In this document: positions 23,219 to 36,129 of the stretch, piece after piece
Layout: each line of letters opens with the position of its first letter
Numbering within the stretch: the first letter of the stretch is position 1
Assembly (NCBI RefSeq): GCF_021730395.1
Contig: NC_069371.1
Coordinates: 76,104,001 to 76,168,000 of the forward strand
Reading direction: 5' to 3'
DNA length: 64,000 nt
Origin: Mercenaria mercenaria
Taxonomy: Eukaryota > Mollusca > Bivalvia > Venerida > Veneridae
The notes under the pieces: model-generated
What the model was told of the DNA's origin: nothing
The model's database searches: none
The model's input: only the letters and a program-made list of their open reading frames with translations
Program-made: the position numbers and the translations under genes

Positions 23219-24727
23219 CATAATAAGCCCCGGGGCCATTATCGATAATGGCCCTGGCGTTAGCGCGGGAAATTAACGTCCGTAAACAGAAATGACGTCA
23301 TCGCGTTTCGTGGAGGTAAAACAGCGAATATTTCCGTTTTATTTTATCATCTTGAGCGTAACATCGTGTATTATTCGTGAAATATCGTATTTTTATCCCT
23401 AAATTATGGAATAATCAAGAAAGTACAACTATCCAGGTATTTGATTTTATACAGTAAATAGACTCTTATACAAATAATATTATTGTTACAGAAGATGCAA
23501 GTACCCATAGAAATGACACAAAAAAATACATTTCTTACTATATTATAGGTAAACATGTAATAAACAGGTAAATACATGGGAGAGCGGTGCCTTTGAGTGA
23601 TAATGGCCCTGGAAGAAGATAATAGCCCTCGGGCTAAAGCCCTCGGGCTATTATCACCTTGCCAGGGCCATTATCACTCAAAGGCACCGCTCTCCCATTT
23701 ATTAACCTATACATCATAATAAGCCCCGGGCCATTATCGATAATGGCCCTGGCGTTTGCGCGGGAAATTAACGTCCGTAAACAGAAATGACGTCATGGCG
23801 TTTCATGGAGGTAAAACAGCGAATATTTCCGTTTTATTTCATCACCTTGAGCGTAACATCGTGTATTCTTCGTGAAAAAACGTATTTTTATACCTAAATT
23901 ATGCAATAAGCAAGAAAGTACAACTATCCAGGAATTTGATTTTATACAGTAAATAGACTCTTATACAAATAATATAGAAACTGAAAAGCTGAAATTTATT
24001 GTGCCAGAAGATGCAAGTACCCATAAAAATGACACAAAAACCTTTTCTTTCTATATTATAGGTAAACATGTAATAAACAGGTAAATACATGGGAGAGCGG
24101 TGCCTTTGAGTGATAATGGCCCTGGAAGAAGATAATAGCCCTCGGGCTAAAAAGCCCGAGGGCTATTATCTTCTTCCAGGGCCATTATCACTCAAAGGCA
24201 CCGCTCTCCCATTTATTAACCTATACATCATAATAAGCCCCGGGGCCATTATCGATAATGGCCCTGGCGTTAGCGCGGGAAATTAACGTCTGTAAACAGA
24301 AATGACGTTATGGCGTTTCGTGGAGGTAAAACAGCGAATATTTCCGTTTTATTTTATCATCTTGAGCGTAACATCGTGTATTCTTCGTGAAATATCGTAT
24401 TTTATCCCTAAATCATGCAATAAGCAAGAAAGTACAACTATCCAGGTATTTGATTTTATACAGTAAATAGACTCTTATACAAATAATATAGAAACTGAAA
24501 AGCTGAAATTTATTGTGCCAGAAGATGCAAGTATCTACCCATAAAAATGACACAAAAAAAACATTTCTTACTATATTATAGGTAAACATGTAATAAACAG
24601 GTAAATACATGGGAGAGCGGTGCCTTTGAGTGATAATAGCCCTCGGGCTAAAGCCCTCGGGCTATTATCACCTTGCCAGGGCCATTATCACTCAAAGGCA
24701 CCGCTCTCCCATTTATTAACCTATACT
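23219..24727 (+). repeat. array of three ~500-bp hairpin-ended units
   Basis: Units start with CATAATAAGCCCC at 23219, 23715 and 24229 (periods 496 and about 514). Each begins with a palindromic CCATTATCGATAATGG block and ends with a large hairpin of about 110-140 bp. Its outer arms are GGGAGAGCGGTGCCTTTGAG and the inverse, with inner arms AATAGCCCTCGGGC. A fourth unit, split by an 8.8-kb insertion, occupies 26222-26334 plus 35170-35523. Open frames of 60-80 codons in the units are conserved only as repeat sequence. Confidence 0.85.
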
Positions 24728-24740
24728 TATTACATGAGTA

Positions 24741-26147
24741 GAGCGGGTGTGGGTAATCCCGAACAGGGGGGTAATTCCGAACACATTTTTCGAATGACAT
24801 TTTTGTGTTCTTGAAAGGCACCAGTCTAATCCACAGCGTCACATACAAGATAACAATGAATTCCATATCATATTGCAATTAACGCAAACTTTTGTCGCGC
24901 ATCTTTTCAAAATAATAGACTAGAATTTATACGACAGCATGCATGCAAGCCGTTCTTACCTGTTTTTGTATTTCGATGTAAGTAGTACGTAAGGATCTAA
25001 AAGTATTAGTTTTTACCGCTGACAATGTTTTGATGGAATTCTTACATCACAAGTGTCCCGTGGGAAGGGAGTTAACTGCATTTATCATTATGGAAAACGT
25101 TGAAAGATCAAAGAAGCCGTTCGGAATTAGACACACTTGTTAATTAATGTGTGGCTAATTCCAAACAATCAATATATGAAGAAAGTTTAACCAAAATAAG
25201 TATATATAAAGACTTATACTATATCTGAAGCAAATAACTAGAGCTAGATTATAAATAAATAAATAAGTAGATAAATAAATATATAAATAAAAATAGATAC
25301 AGTAGCAAATAAATAAATCTACTACTTTGTAAAATGAGTTCAACTTCCTTTCATTCATACTGGCTCGTTTTAAACATGACTGTGCAATATGATCCGACTC
25401 TGGTAGAGGAGGCGGCGACTCATGTAGCAATAGCATGAGCTTGTCAAGAGTTGCAAGCGAATTTTGGGTGCCAAGACAACCCTGCACAACAAAGTCCACG
25501 TTACTGCTATGCATGTGAAAAACCCTTCATGCACCAATTGTGGATGCAGATTTCACCCTAAATGTGTGGCAGATGAGTTATTGGGCAATACAGACAAACT
25601 TCCGTTTGAATGCAAATACTGTTAATTTAAACACAGATTCTAAGACATTTTAACACTACACACTGCATCATTGTATAGGGTGGTAATACCATATTCAATG
25701 TTTCGGACATTAATCATGTAGAAAGTTGGCAAGATGTTGTGCTGTGCTTCTGCAAATTTAGGTTTAGATACAAATGCTCTGTAAATTCCAGTTGTATGTT
25801 TTGTTTTTTAAAGTTTCTTTGTTAAAAATGCAAGTGATATCACAAAGAATGTCTGTGTTTATCATTGTAAACAAACAAAAGTTCTGTTTTTAAGAAGTTG
25901 GAACTGTTCGGAATTAGCCCCCCTGTTGTTCGGAATTACCCCCTCTGTTCGGAAATACACGTCCAATAGGTAATATCTTCAATACACTGTACTGACAATA
26001 TCTGTATACTTATATAGTTCGGAATTATACACCCTAAATCAGCTGGAATCACTCTATAAACAAGTTGTTTTTAAATGGCAATATAAGCGGGTATATCCGA
26101 ACATACAACATTATTGCTTAACTGTTCGGAAATACCCACTCCCGCTC
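24741..26147. mobile_element. 1.4-kb TA-flanked DNA transposon, decayed
   Basis: TA on both sides (24739-24740, 26148-26149). Ends are GAGCGGGTGTGGGTAATCCC and GAGCGGGAGTGGGTATTTCC, inverted, with ~26-bp TIRs. Removing it restores the spacer GAGTACCTATAAAT seen intact at 23070. The motif TTCGGAATTA and variants recur at least eight times near both ends. Around 25483-25625 the + strand encodes PHD-finger-like pieces in two frames (RYCYACEKPFM, then TNCGCRFHPKCV...FECKYC and a stop). A TA target plus a C-terminal PHD suggests a pogo/Tigger-like source; that assignment is inference. Confidence 0.75.
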
Positions 26148-26221
26148 TACCTATAAATAGTAACAAATTTTGTACTGAAAATTCTCCTATTATCGCATTG
26201 CGTCATGCATTATCACATTAT

Positions 26222-26334
26222 CATAATAAGCCCTGGGGCCATTATCGATAATGTCCCTGGCGTTAGCGCGGGAAATTAACGTCCGTAAACAGAAATGACG
26301 TCATGGCGTTTCATGGAGGTAAAACAGCGAATAT
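26222..26334 (+). repeat. left part of the fourth hairpin-array unit
   Basis: Same sequence as the start of the units at 23219 and 24229, up to AACAGCGAATAT, where it is cut by the insertion at 26335. It resumes at 35170. Confidence 0.85.
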
Positions 26335-27408
26335 GTGACGCACCATGACATTTTAGGTCCAAATTCGGCGTTACGTCATTGGGGAAAACATCGATTAAAG
26401 TTACGTCACAAAAAAATGGTGGACGTTACCACGTGTTCGCGGCAATTAATGCATTTCTTGTTTTCAATAATACTCTACCTTGCCACAAGAAAAAAATGAA
26501 GTGACATTTATAAACATTTCCGTGTTTTGCAATTCCCTTTCTTTAAAAAAATTTAAATGATTGATAATTTATCGCCCTTTGAATCGACACGCCATTTGTA
26601 AACATGGAAGGTCGCGGAGAAAATGAAACTACCAAAAACAATTATTTGATGATTTATTTCGATTGTATAAAGAATGACAGTTAGCGAATCTCAAGGTAAG
26701 TAAGTATTTAAGCGATATGTATTGTTAAAATATTATTTGAGTTCATATCGACAGTTTTGTCCGATATCTTTTCCAAAAATAGCCCGGATTTGACACTAAT
26801 GACAGATTCGAGCACAGGAGCCTGTGATTCGAGGTAGATTTAGCGCAGTTCACATTTTATTTACAAGTGTCAATATATTGTAGACTATATTTTATTTACT
26901 GAATCTGCCATGAATTCAACTATTTTTAAATCGGTTTTGACTCTTACTCAGTAGAATCTGTATGCAAGACAATTGCAAGAAGTATTCAGTAGAATCAGTA
27001 TGCAAGACAATTACAGGAAGACCTTGTGACTCTGGTGCCAGACAAAATTACAACAGTCAGTCATAATGTTTAGTTACATATTAAAGTTAAAGCCCTGATC
27101 ATTTTATAAATATAGCCATGCCATGAAAGTGACTGATTAAGAATAGTTGAAACATATCTATTGTCAGCTCAACCACTAATTTCTTACAAGTAATGTTAAA
27201 TCAGTCCATACATAAAACTTCTACAAGGCATAAATATTATTTTTACTTGGAAAGAGACAGTTTTTTTCCAAAGCTTTTCATGTTAAATTTGCATACTGTT
27301 CACTTGGCCATTATTTCTGGATTCCTCACCATTTTGTACTGTTCTTGGCAAGTGACTAAAAACCACTTAGTAAAATAAATAAACTTACATCTAATAAAAT
27401 TCATTTTG

Positions 27409-27440
<32 letters not shown>

Positions 27441-30400
27441 ATTGATACTGAATTTCTTCGTAAAATGTTGGGTGGTTATACAGACACATTAGTATGTGAT
27501 TTATTGAAATATGGATTCCCTATTGAAGTAGATCAAGAAGATAAAAAGGTTTTAATTTGCAAGTCAAAAAGTGTAAAAAATCATACGGGTGCCCTAGCTT
27601 ACCCAGGTCACATGTTAAATTACTTAAAAACGGAAGCCTCACATGGTGCTATTATTGGTCCATTTACTACATGGTTATTTCGCCCTCAACACAGTAACCT
27701 AAGGCAGATCCTAATAAACGTAGAGTTATTCTAGATTTAAGTTATCCAAAGGATGGTACTGGAGTTAATGAATTTGTGTCAAAAGAGTTATATCTGGGTG
27801 AAAAAGTAGATTTGGTTTTTCCAAAGATAGATGACTTTGTGTCTTTAATTAAGACTAAAGGTCAAGGTTGCCTGATGTTTAAACTTGATCTTCAACGGGC
27901 TTACAGGAAAATTAGTATCTGCCCGTCCAGTTATAACTTGGTAGGATTTACTTGGAAACATCATATATTTTTTGACACTGTTCTGGCCATGGGTTTAAGG
28001 TCATCTGCTCATATTTGTCAGAGAGTAACTAATGCCTTTGCCTTTATGATGTATAAATTTGGGTTTTGTGTCTGCAACTATTTGGATGATTTCTGTGGAG
28101 TTGAAAGAAAAAAGGAGCTATTATTTGCCTTTTCTTTGCTCAGAGAACTGTTCGTTAGGAGTGTATTGAGGAAGCCTTAGATAAAGCTTGTCCTCCTTCA
28201 GAAATAATGGTTTTTCTTGGTGTTCTTTTTAATAGCCGAAACTATGACAATGGAGGTCACGGAGGAGAGACTTGAAGAAATCAAACAACTAGTTTCAACT
28301 TGGTTAAACAAAGAAACTGCCTCTTTAAAAGAAATTCAAAAATTACTAGGAAAATTGAATTTTGTAGGTGTGTTAGATCAAGTAGGATTTTCGTGAATAG
28401 AATTTTGAACTGGTTACGGGAATGTTATACTGATACAAAAAGTGTGTTTGTAATTCCAGTTGAAGTTAAAAAAGATTTATTATGGTGGCACAAGTTTTTG
28501 CCTTTATTTCAGGGGAAAACACTCATTGATTATGGAGAATGGTTACAGGTAGATTCGGTTTTCAGTTCTGATAGTTGCATGACAGGTTGTGGGAGTATTT
28601 GTGGAAACAAAATTTTTCATAATACTTTCCCTGAATTTGTTCTCAACCAAAATCTGAGCATCACTTGCTTAGAAATGTTGACAGTTGTTGTTTCTGTGAA
28701 GTTGTGGTGTGATGATTTACGTGGGAAAAGGGTGGTTATCTTTTGTGATAATCAAGCAGTATGTATAGTTATCAATTCAGGTAAAGCCAAAAGTATCTTT
28801 TTACAGAAGTGTTTACGTGAAATCTGTTTCATTGCTTCAGTAAACGAGTTTCAACTCAGGGCAATACATCTCAGTTCTAGTGAAAATCGTTTATCAGACT
28901 GTTTATCCAGATGGGATTTAGATCCTATATACAGGAAGCAATTTTATGATCAGATTCCTCATGTGTCTCCTCTAATAGATGTCCCAGTATCGGAAGATCT
29001 TTTTAGATTGAACAATGATTGGTGATTTTGTTGTGTTTTCAGAGTCACAGATTGGAATCTTGAGGCAGGACCTACAAAAATCCCTTAAATCAGCCTTTGC
29101 TGAAGGAACGCATGAAAATTTGCGTATTCAGTGGGAAAGCTTTATTTTATTTTGCATATATTTTAAACTTTGTTTTTTACCTGCATCAACTGCTACATTA
29201 CAGTTATATGCTCAATTTTTGAGCAGGTTCCTTTAAATCAGTTCAAAGCGTGAAAAATTATATAAGCGGGGTCAAAACGTTACATTTATGCCTAGGTTAC
29301 AATATTGATCATATTAATACTTACTTATTAAACTTATCCTTTAAAGGAATAGCTAGATTGAATCCGTGGTCTGTTAAACGGGCTGAGCCTATAACATTGG
29401 AAATTTTGATAAAGATATTTTCAATTTTGGATTTTTCTCATGTAGACAATATTGTTTATTGGTGTTTATTTTTATTTGCCTTTTTCTGTGTGCAAGAAAG
29501 TCTAATTTGGTTCCCACATCTTTAGATGATATTGATAAAGGTAGATTTTTAAGCACTGATTGTGTTCAACTTTTGACAATTACATTTTAGTACATTTTAA
29601 TTGGTCAAAAACCATTCAATTTGGTGAAAGGGAAGTAATTAATCCATTATTAAGATTAAAGGATAAAAGGTTATGTCCTGTAGCTGCATATGAGCGTACG
29701 CTTGCATTAAAAATTCCTTATCATAGAAAGGTATTATTTACTTTAACCAATGGATCAGTAATTACCTATTATTTATTTCAAAAGAAGTTAAGGGACTGTA
29801 TAAAAAAATATAGGATTAGATGCTGACCAGTTTTCAAGTCATTCGTTTAGACGAGGTTTTACTACTTTAGCTCATCGTCTAGACATTCCACATTCACATA
29901 TACAAATTCTTGGAGATTGGAAATCTGATGCTTATAAAGCATACTTAGAACTCAATTGGTTTGATAAAGTTACAATTCTCTCTAAAATGTTCAATATTGA
30001 AAAGTAGTCAGGGTTGGTCTCAAGTCCCTTTTTGTTATTACAGGTGTAATGGTTCATATTATTTCGGATTAAATTGCCAAGGATGTGGGTGGTTTTTGGC
30101 ATACTAAAGTGATAGCCTTTCCTGGAATTGGTATTACTCGTCTATCAGCAAGGATTCAAAGTTCACCTTACTTAGTTTCTAAACCCTTCACAATTATACA
30201 TGTGGGTACAAATGACATAAACCCTAGAAATCCCAACGAAGAATATTCTGTGGACGATATTATTAGTTTTTATAATAATATGATTACATTGATCAGAAAT
30301 GTTAACCCACATACTCATATTGTTTTTTCATCCATTTTGCCACGTCCATGTGACTATGAACAGACTAAGGATAAGATCAAGCAGGTTAATCATTATTAGA

Positions 30401-31314
30401 AGTTAAGTGCAAAGAAAGATCCCTGCCAATTTATTCACTCATTTAGACCATTTTTCAAATACGGCAAACCAGTACGTGCTCTTTTTGCTGTTAGAGATAA
30501 AGGTCTCCATCTTAATCTGGAAGGTACTCGGCAGTTACGCAAGTTTTTCATTAACACAGTATCTCACTTACTTAAAGGTAAACTTGCAATGTAATCCTTA
30601 AAACATATTAAGGGTATCACCAACACATAGCACAAACAGATATATCCTTATCATTAAATATCAAATAAAAATTTTGGTTCATTGGATAAGGACATAAAAT
30701 GTGGTTACAATATATTATTTGATTCTTAGAATACGTTTTTCATTACTCATTAGATTGTACTGGAAGTTTTGATCGTTTGTGTGTGTTATGATTTCAAAGT
30801 TTTGGGACTTGATAGTTGGACTTACAGGGTTATGAAGGAAGTACTTTATTCCTTTAGATCTTTACACTTGTAATGATAGTACCTTTATATCATTCTAGTG
30901 AATTTCTCCTTCTGAAGAAGGTACCTTTACTTTTTTGAAGGTTTAAGACATGTGGTAATGGTAGCTTTCACGTTACTCATGTCTCACTAGGACTCCTTTG
31001 ATGTTGATATCATAGCATTCACAATCGACCAGGGCTTATATCTTGTATGGTTTTTTATTTAATATTGTAATTATAAACATGATGTATATAGTGTCATTAG
31101 TAACATCTTGTCATGATTTATTACTTTGCAGTTGTAACAGTATGCAGTCATGTAAGTGATGTTCAAGTTGCATAAATATTTAATAATTTTTGCTTCATTG
31201 ACTTCCTTCAATTTAATTACCATGTTTTATTTATTTTGTCTTATTTGCTTCATTTCATTTGCTATAATTTCTTTAATTTGCTCTTTTTTTTGGTTTGGCG
31301 GGTTTTGGCGGGAT

Positions 31315-31534
31315 TTGCTCAGTATAAGCTCTTTGGCTTATTCTTGTTTATTGTTAACATATGATTTACATTGAATTTCATATGGTATTTATTAGTTAGT
31401 AATAATTGATTGAATATTACTGATTCATATAAAATAGTTTGATATTTGGTATCGTGTCATGCATTTAGATCTAATAAAATTCATTTTGATTATTTATTCT
31501 ATTTGTTGTTTTGAGAACTGGTTATGAGATAATT
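31315..31534 (+). repeat. first 220-bp direct repeat of the Ngaro-like element
   Basis: Identical by eye to 32019-32238. Such 3' repeats correspond to the B1/B2 repeats of Ngaro-type elements. The segment TCTAATAAAATTCATTTTGA inside it recurs at the element's left edge (about 27390). Confidence 0.85.
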
Positions 31535-32018
31535 TCAAGCATTTTATGCCATAAAATCTTTTAATTAACAAATATAACAGCGATCATATAATTTATGGTT
31601 TTATTTGGTTCTATTCTATTCTATTCTGATAGTCAGAATGGATAAATAATTTGGTAAGCAAGATTTCTTCCCTTTAATACTCTTCATAATGAAAGTCAAA
31701 TAAATATTAAAAGTTACACATGAATAACTTTGTATTCATCCGCTGATAGTTTAAATCAGCTGTTTTTGCTGGGACTACTTTACAGTTTTTGTTTGACACG
31801 ATACTATACACATCGTTTTAGAAAATCTTTGCCACACCCGCCCACCCAAATTTTGTTTAATCTTGTTGCTTATAGTTTTTGTCTTTGTATATTGTATTTG
31901 TCTTGCTTGTATTCCTATTTGTGTTGCTTGTATTGCTATTTGTCTTGCTTGTGTTCCTTATAAATAAGGACTTATCTGAAGTTAAGCAGTAGTGTACCCG
32001 TGATTCATATTAGTTTGA

Positions 32019-32238
32019 TTGCTCAGTATAAGCTCTTTGGCTTATTCTTGTTTATTGTTAACATATGATTTACATTGAATTTCATATGGTATTTATTAGT
32101 TAGTAATAATTGATTGAATATTACTGATTCATATAAAATAGTTTGATATTTGGTATCGTGTCATGCATTTAGATCTAATAAAATTCATTTTGATTATTTA
32201 TTCTATTTGTTGTTTTGAGAACTGGTTATGAGATAATT
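32019..32238 (+). repeat. second 220-bp direct repeat of the Ngaro-like element
   Basis: Second member of the pair; its last base marks the right border, followed directly by the 18-bp repeat that also precedes the left border. Confidence 0.85.
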
Positions 32239-33599
32239 AGTAAAATAAATAAACTTTAGATACATTCTGTTTTGAAAGCCTTGCCAGGAATTCAAACCTA
32301 TTACTCTTTTTATAAAAGTCTTTGTGCTAAATAATTACTGAGCTAACTGCCCAGGGCATTTTTATCTCACACTTCAGCCTTTTTCAGTATTTTTTTTTTC
32401 ATTTTACAGATCAACCACTGAGGATTGTTTGGCTTGATGCAATGACCTTAAACAGTGAAATGATTTTCCAGGAAGGTCTATACACAACAAGCTGGATTTT
32501 ATAGGGGTTTGTAAATTTCTTCATACATTTTTATACTTACTATACTGCTATTCTAAGAAAGATAAAGACATTAAAGTAGCATAAACATAAATGATCTATT
32601 TCATTAATAACATTTTAAGAGAAATGATTTTGATTATAGACCCATTCAACAAATATGTATAATATATTAAGAAGTGAATAAGTAATGACATACAATAATT
32701 GGATATATCATGTATGTATTTTTTCATATTTTCAAAATTATTTTTACAGTATTTGTGTTTACATTAAGTTTTGATTGCATGAATTGTATGTCTAGTCTGT
32801 AGGAATCTTAGCTAGTTTATGTATTCTTGAAAAGCTGCTTTTTCTGCATGAATACTGTAAGATTCTTGGATGAGTTTATACTTATCAAATCTGCTTTCAG
32901 TCAGCTTTTAACAAAAAGACTCTCTTAAGCTTAAAAAGATGCTTTACAGTCTTATATTCTGTAACCTTATACTAATCTTATTAAAATGAAGTTCTAATGT
33001 TGATGAATTTTTGTTTTGCAGAGATGAAAGAACTATGAATATGTAAATGGGAATGAAACAGAAGGAATTAATATGTTCTACTGATCATTCAGCTGAAATC
33101 ATGCCTGTGGAATAGAGTACATGTCACAAATACTGTTATGAGCAAATAACTCCATATTGCACAAATAATGTCATGTTTCCTGCCCTCATGACCTGAAAAA
33201 GTTAAAAATTCTAGTTCAAATTACAAGTGTGTTTCAAGAAAAAGTAAAACTTAGTCAGCTGTGAGAAATATTGGGTAAAAGTAGTGTTTTGATGTCATGA
33301 CAGCTGTGAAGTTGTTTGAGAAGCACTATCTTAATTGTTCTAACAATACAGAATTTAACATAAATTTTCCAAAACTGCATGCATGAAATACTAAGACATG
33401 TCACTTGAATGAATCCTAGTTGTTTCAAAACTACAACATGTGTGACATTAAAGCACAACCTTTGGAGGAAACATTTTTACAATAAAAACTGCCTTGCCAG
33501 TGTGAGTGTAGGAAGGATTTTTCCAGAAATGGCAGAAAACTACCAATATAGCAGAAAATATTTGTTACTGGCTGAATATAATATATTTTATTTCAAGAA

Positions 33600-34495
33600 T
33601 TAATCATGTTAATCCATGGTTATAATTGTGTTAAAAGATATTTTTACATGACATGACCTTTGCAGAAATAGCTATTTGTTTGCAAAACATTGTGAGTTGC
33701 CATGGTAACACAAATTTGACTTAAATTTAGATTTGTTTGATTATGTAGACAGCATGTGTCTTCTTTATATTCTGCTAATCAGACTATGTTCTGCAAAAAA
33801 TATCTTTTATGTGTAACCATCAACAAAACATGTCATAACACAAATCTGTCATAAAATGGCAGAGCTGTAATGCAGGTAGGCATATCTGGAAAATATGTAG
33901 TTCTGAAAGACAAGTTATATTACATAAAATGATGTTTGTTTTTTATAAATGATAATAATTGACCATTTGTGGTGTAAAACAAATGTATACTGAACAGATG
34001 CTAAATGAATATTCTGATACTTTCTGGAAAATTTACAAAAAACTACTATTTTAAGAAAATAGTGTATTGTTGCCATGGTTACATTAATTTAACTTTTAAA
34101 TTATTTTGGATATCATCATATGTAAACAACATCTTTCTTGTTTATAAGTTATATATGTTAAGCTGTATTATGTTACTGAATATATTTTCATATGTAATAA
34201 TTGCATCAACAAAGCACTATCTTATTACACATGCCTGCCTTAAAATGGCAATAGTTGTAACTGAGAGAGGTGTATCTGAAAATTATGTATTTCTCAAACC
34301 ATATTACATCAATTTTCACGGAATGATGTCTACTCACTTACTTTTAAATAAGAAAACAGACAGCTTTTGATATTCAATTTATTACAAAGAAATTGCCAAA
34401 AATGTTAGTATTTTTGTAAGAAAATACCACATTGTTGCCATGGTAATGTTAGTATTTTTGTAAGAAAATACCACATCGTTGCCATGGTAATGATT
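33600..34495. repeat. degenerate tandem duplication within the 8.8-kb element
   Basis: About 33686-33945 and 34052-34330 are diverged copies in the same order: GTTGCCATGGT(A/T)AC, then (T/C)ATAAAATGGCA-like, TATCTG(G/A)AAA.TATGTA.TTCT and ATTACAT. At 34403-34491 a 44-bp segment (GTTAGTATTTTTGTAAGAAA...) is repeated twice almost exactly. The GTTGCCATGGTAA motif occurs four times in all. No coding frame follows the repeat. Confidence 0.65.
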
Positions 34496-35169
34496 CACTG
34501 ATCAGTAATCTAAGTCTTTTGAAATTTTAGCAAACTCACAGTTGATAATAACAGTCTAATAATTATATTTTCTTGCCTGATATTCTTTCTTACTGTTTAA
34601 TAGATAATGTGTCTATAATAATAAGATTAATGTCCTAGTTTTTTGGATGTTGTCTAATTTGATATCAAATAAATTCTGTATCTTGTTCAAAAGAATGTCA
34701 TAAGACAGTTGTCTGTAAACTGTTAGCACACTAGAAAAAGTTAATTGTGTATTTATTTCACATCCTGTGTAATTTATTGCCAGATTCATCAAAAAACTGT
34801 TAAAAAAGAGGTTAAACAACAGTGTTGCTATAGAAACGATTTTTAGAACATAAATATTTTTATACTACATGAAAGAAAGAGACAAAAAGAAATACATTCC
34901 ATTAATTGCATGTGGCTTTTGTTATTTTATCATGTAACTTATCTTGATATTATTTAAATATTGTGTCATTATTAAGATATACTGCCTCAATTTTGATACA
35001 GTTAGACAAAAACATGGTGTCCGAAAAGTGGTAATATCTCCATGACAACGATTGATTTTTGTTGTCAAATTGAAGATTTTTACTCAGAACGGGTCAGTCT
35101 GTCAGATTAGCCCCAAACCCCATTTTTGACCAAAATTGCATTTGGACCCAAAATCTCATGCTCTGTCAC

Positions 35170-35523
35170 ATATTTCCGTTTTATTTTATCATCTTGAGCG
35201 TAACATCGTGTATTCTTCGTGAAATAACGTAATTTTTTATCCCTAAATTATGCAATAAGCAAGAAAGTACAACAATCCAGGTATTTGATTTTATACAGTA
35301 AATAGACTCTTATACAAATAATATAGAAACTGAAAAGCTGAAATTTATTGTGCCAGAAGATGCAAATACTCATAAAAATGACACAAAAATACATTTTTAC
35401 TATATCATAGGTAAACATGTAATAAACAGGTAAATACATGGGAGAGCGGTGCCTTTGAGTGATATCTTCTTCCAGAGCCATTATCACTCAAAGGCACCGC
35501 TCTCCCATTTATTAACCTATACT
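35170..35523 (+). repeat. right part of the fourth hairpin-array unit
   Basis: Resumes at ATATTTCCGTTTTATTTTAT and runs to CCCATTTATTAACCTATAC. The terminal hairpin survives with a shorter centre (the AATAGCCCTCGGGC inner arms are missing). Confidence 0.85.
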
Positions 35524-36129
35524 TACCACACGAAAATAATATGTCTCATAACCGTTTACTTTTTTTTCGCAAATTTGAGCTCAATCTAGATGGGTGGGTT
35601 TCGTCTGTCTTTCGATACCTCAGGTAATATGTTAGACATGACCGTTTGGAATCTACATGGCGCCAGGAAAATCGATTCAAACATTCAATTATTTTTACAC
35701 ATTAGCTACTCGTCCTTGGAAATATTTAGCTCAATAAACATAAAAAATAACCCGCTGAATATAAAAGCCTACCTATTTTATTACAAAAATATACCCGGGC
35801 CACACTTTGTCACTTCTTGACTGCTCCGATGACACAAGTACGGGAGAGCAATAGATATTCATCACTAACTAATATTTAGCACGGATTGTTTCCCGTGAAT
35901 TTCCTCAAAAGTCCCGGAAGTAATTATTGAAAATAACATTGTTGGGATTTTTTTCTATACATATGTTAAGTAAACCTAAAAGTAAAAGAAAACTGTAAAA
36001 ACTTCAAATGTCGCAGTAAACACGGCAGCGTTTCTACTTCTTCGGCAAATGCTTACTTTTTCTTGTCCCCAGTAAAATACTTTTCTGTCGCAAATTTCAT
36101 TTTCTGAAATGAAACCTAGTGCGATTTTC

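Larger units (their letters stand above)
27387..32238 (+). mobile_element. Ngaro-like (DIRS group) retroelement fossil
   Basis: Fossil of a tyrosine-recombinase retroelement inside the 8.8-kb element. In order: reverse transcriptase (roughly 27.5-28.2 kb, with a YLDDF-type catalytic motif), RNase H (28.4-28.95 kb), tyrosine recombinase (29.0-30.0 kb, with the HSFRRG motif) and an SGNH-hydrolase-like stretch (30.1-30.6 kb, with HVGTNDIN). No integrase or protease is seen. A 220-bp direct repeat lies near the 3' end, and a short match to it lies at the 5' end, as in Ngaro's split repeats. An 18-bp direct repeat (AGTAAAATAAATAAACTT) borders both sides. The coding region is broken, with at least about half a dozen breaks. 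The identical 3' repeats argue for a fairly recent insertion. Confidence 0.8.
26335..35169. mobile_element. 8.8-kb element with ~30-bp inverted ends
   Basis: The left end GTGACGCACCATGACATTTT and the right end, inverted, GTGACAGAGCATGAGATTTT continue into GGTCCAAAT on both sides (about 25 of 30 positions match). Outside lies a 4-bp duplication ATAT (26331-26334, 35170-35173) within a site known intact from the other array units (GCGAATATTTCCG), so both borders are exact. No transposase is visible. The body holds a Ngaro-like retroelement (27387-32238) and old tandem duplications (33.6-34.5 kb). The superfamily is unassigned; a 4-bp duplication is compatible with several. Confidence 0.8.

Noticed and set aside
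23899-24610. Repeated 63-65-codon frames beginning MYLPVYYMFTYN on the - strand
   Set aside because: They occur at the same place in each hairpin-satellite unit with frame differences and no gene context.
23052-24727. CRISPR-like or prokaryotic repeat array
   Set aside because: Units are ~500 bp with hairpins and no short regular spacers; the DNA is clearly animal, with introns and SINEs.
34005-34370. 121-codon frame inside the 8.8-kb element as its transposase
   Set aside because: It lies in a degenerate tandem duplication whose other copy has no matching frame, and no catalytic motif is visible.
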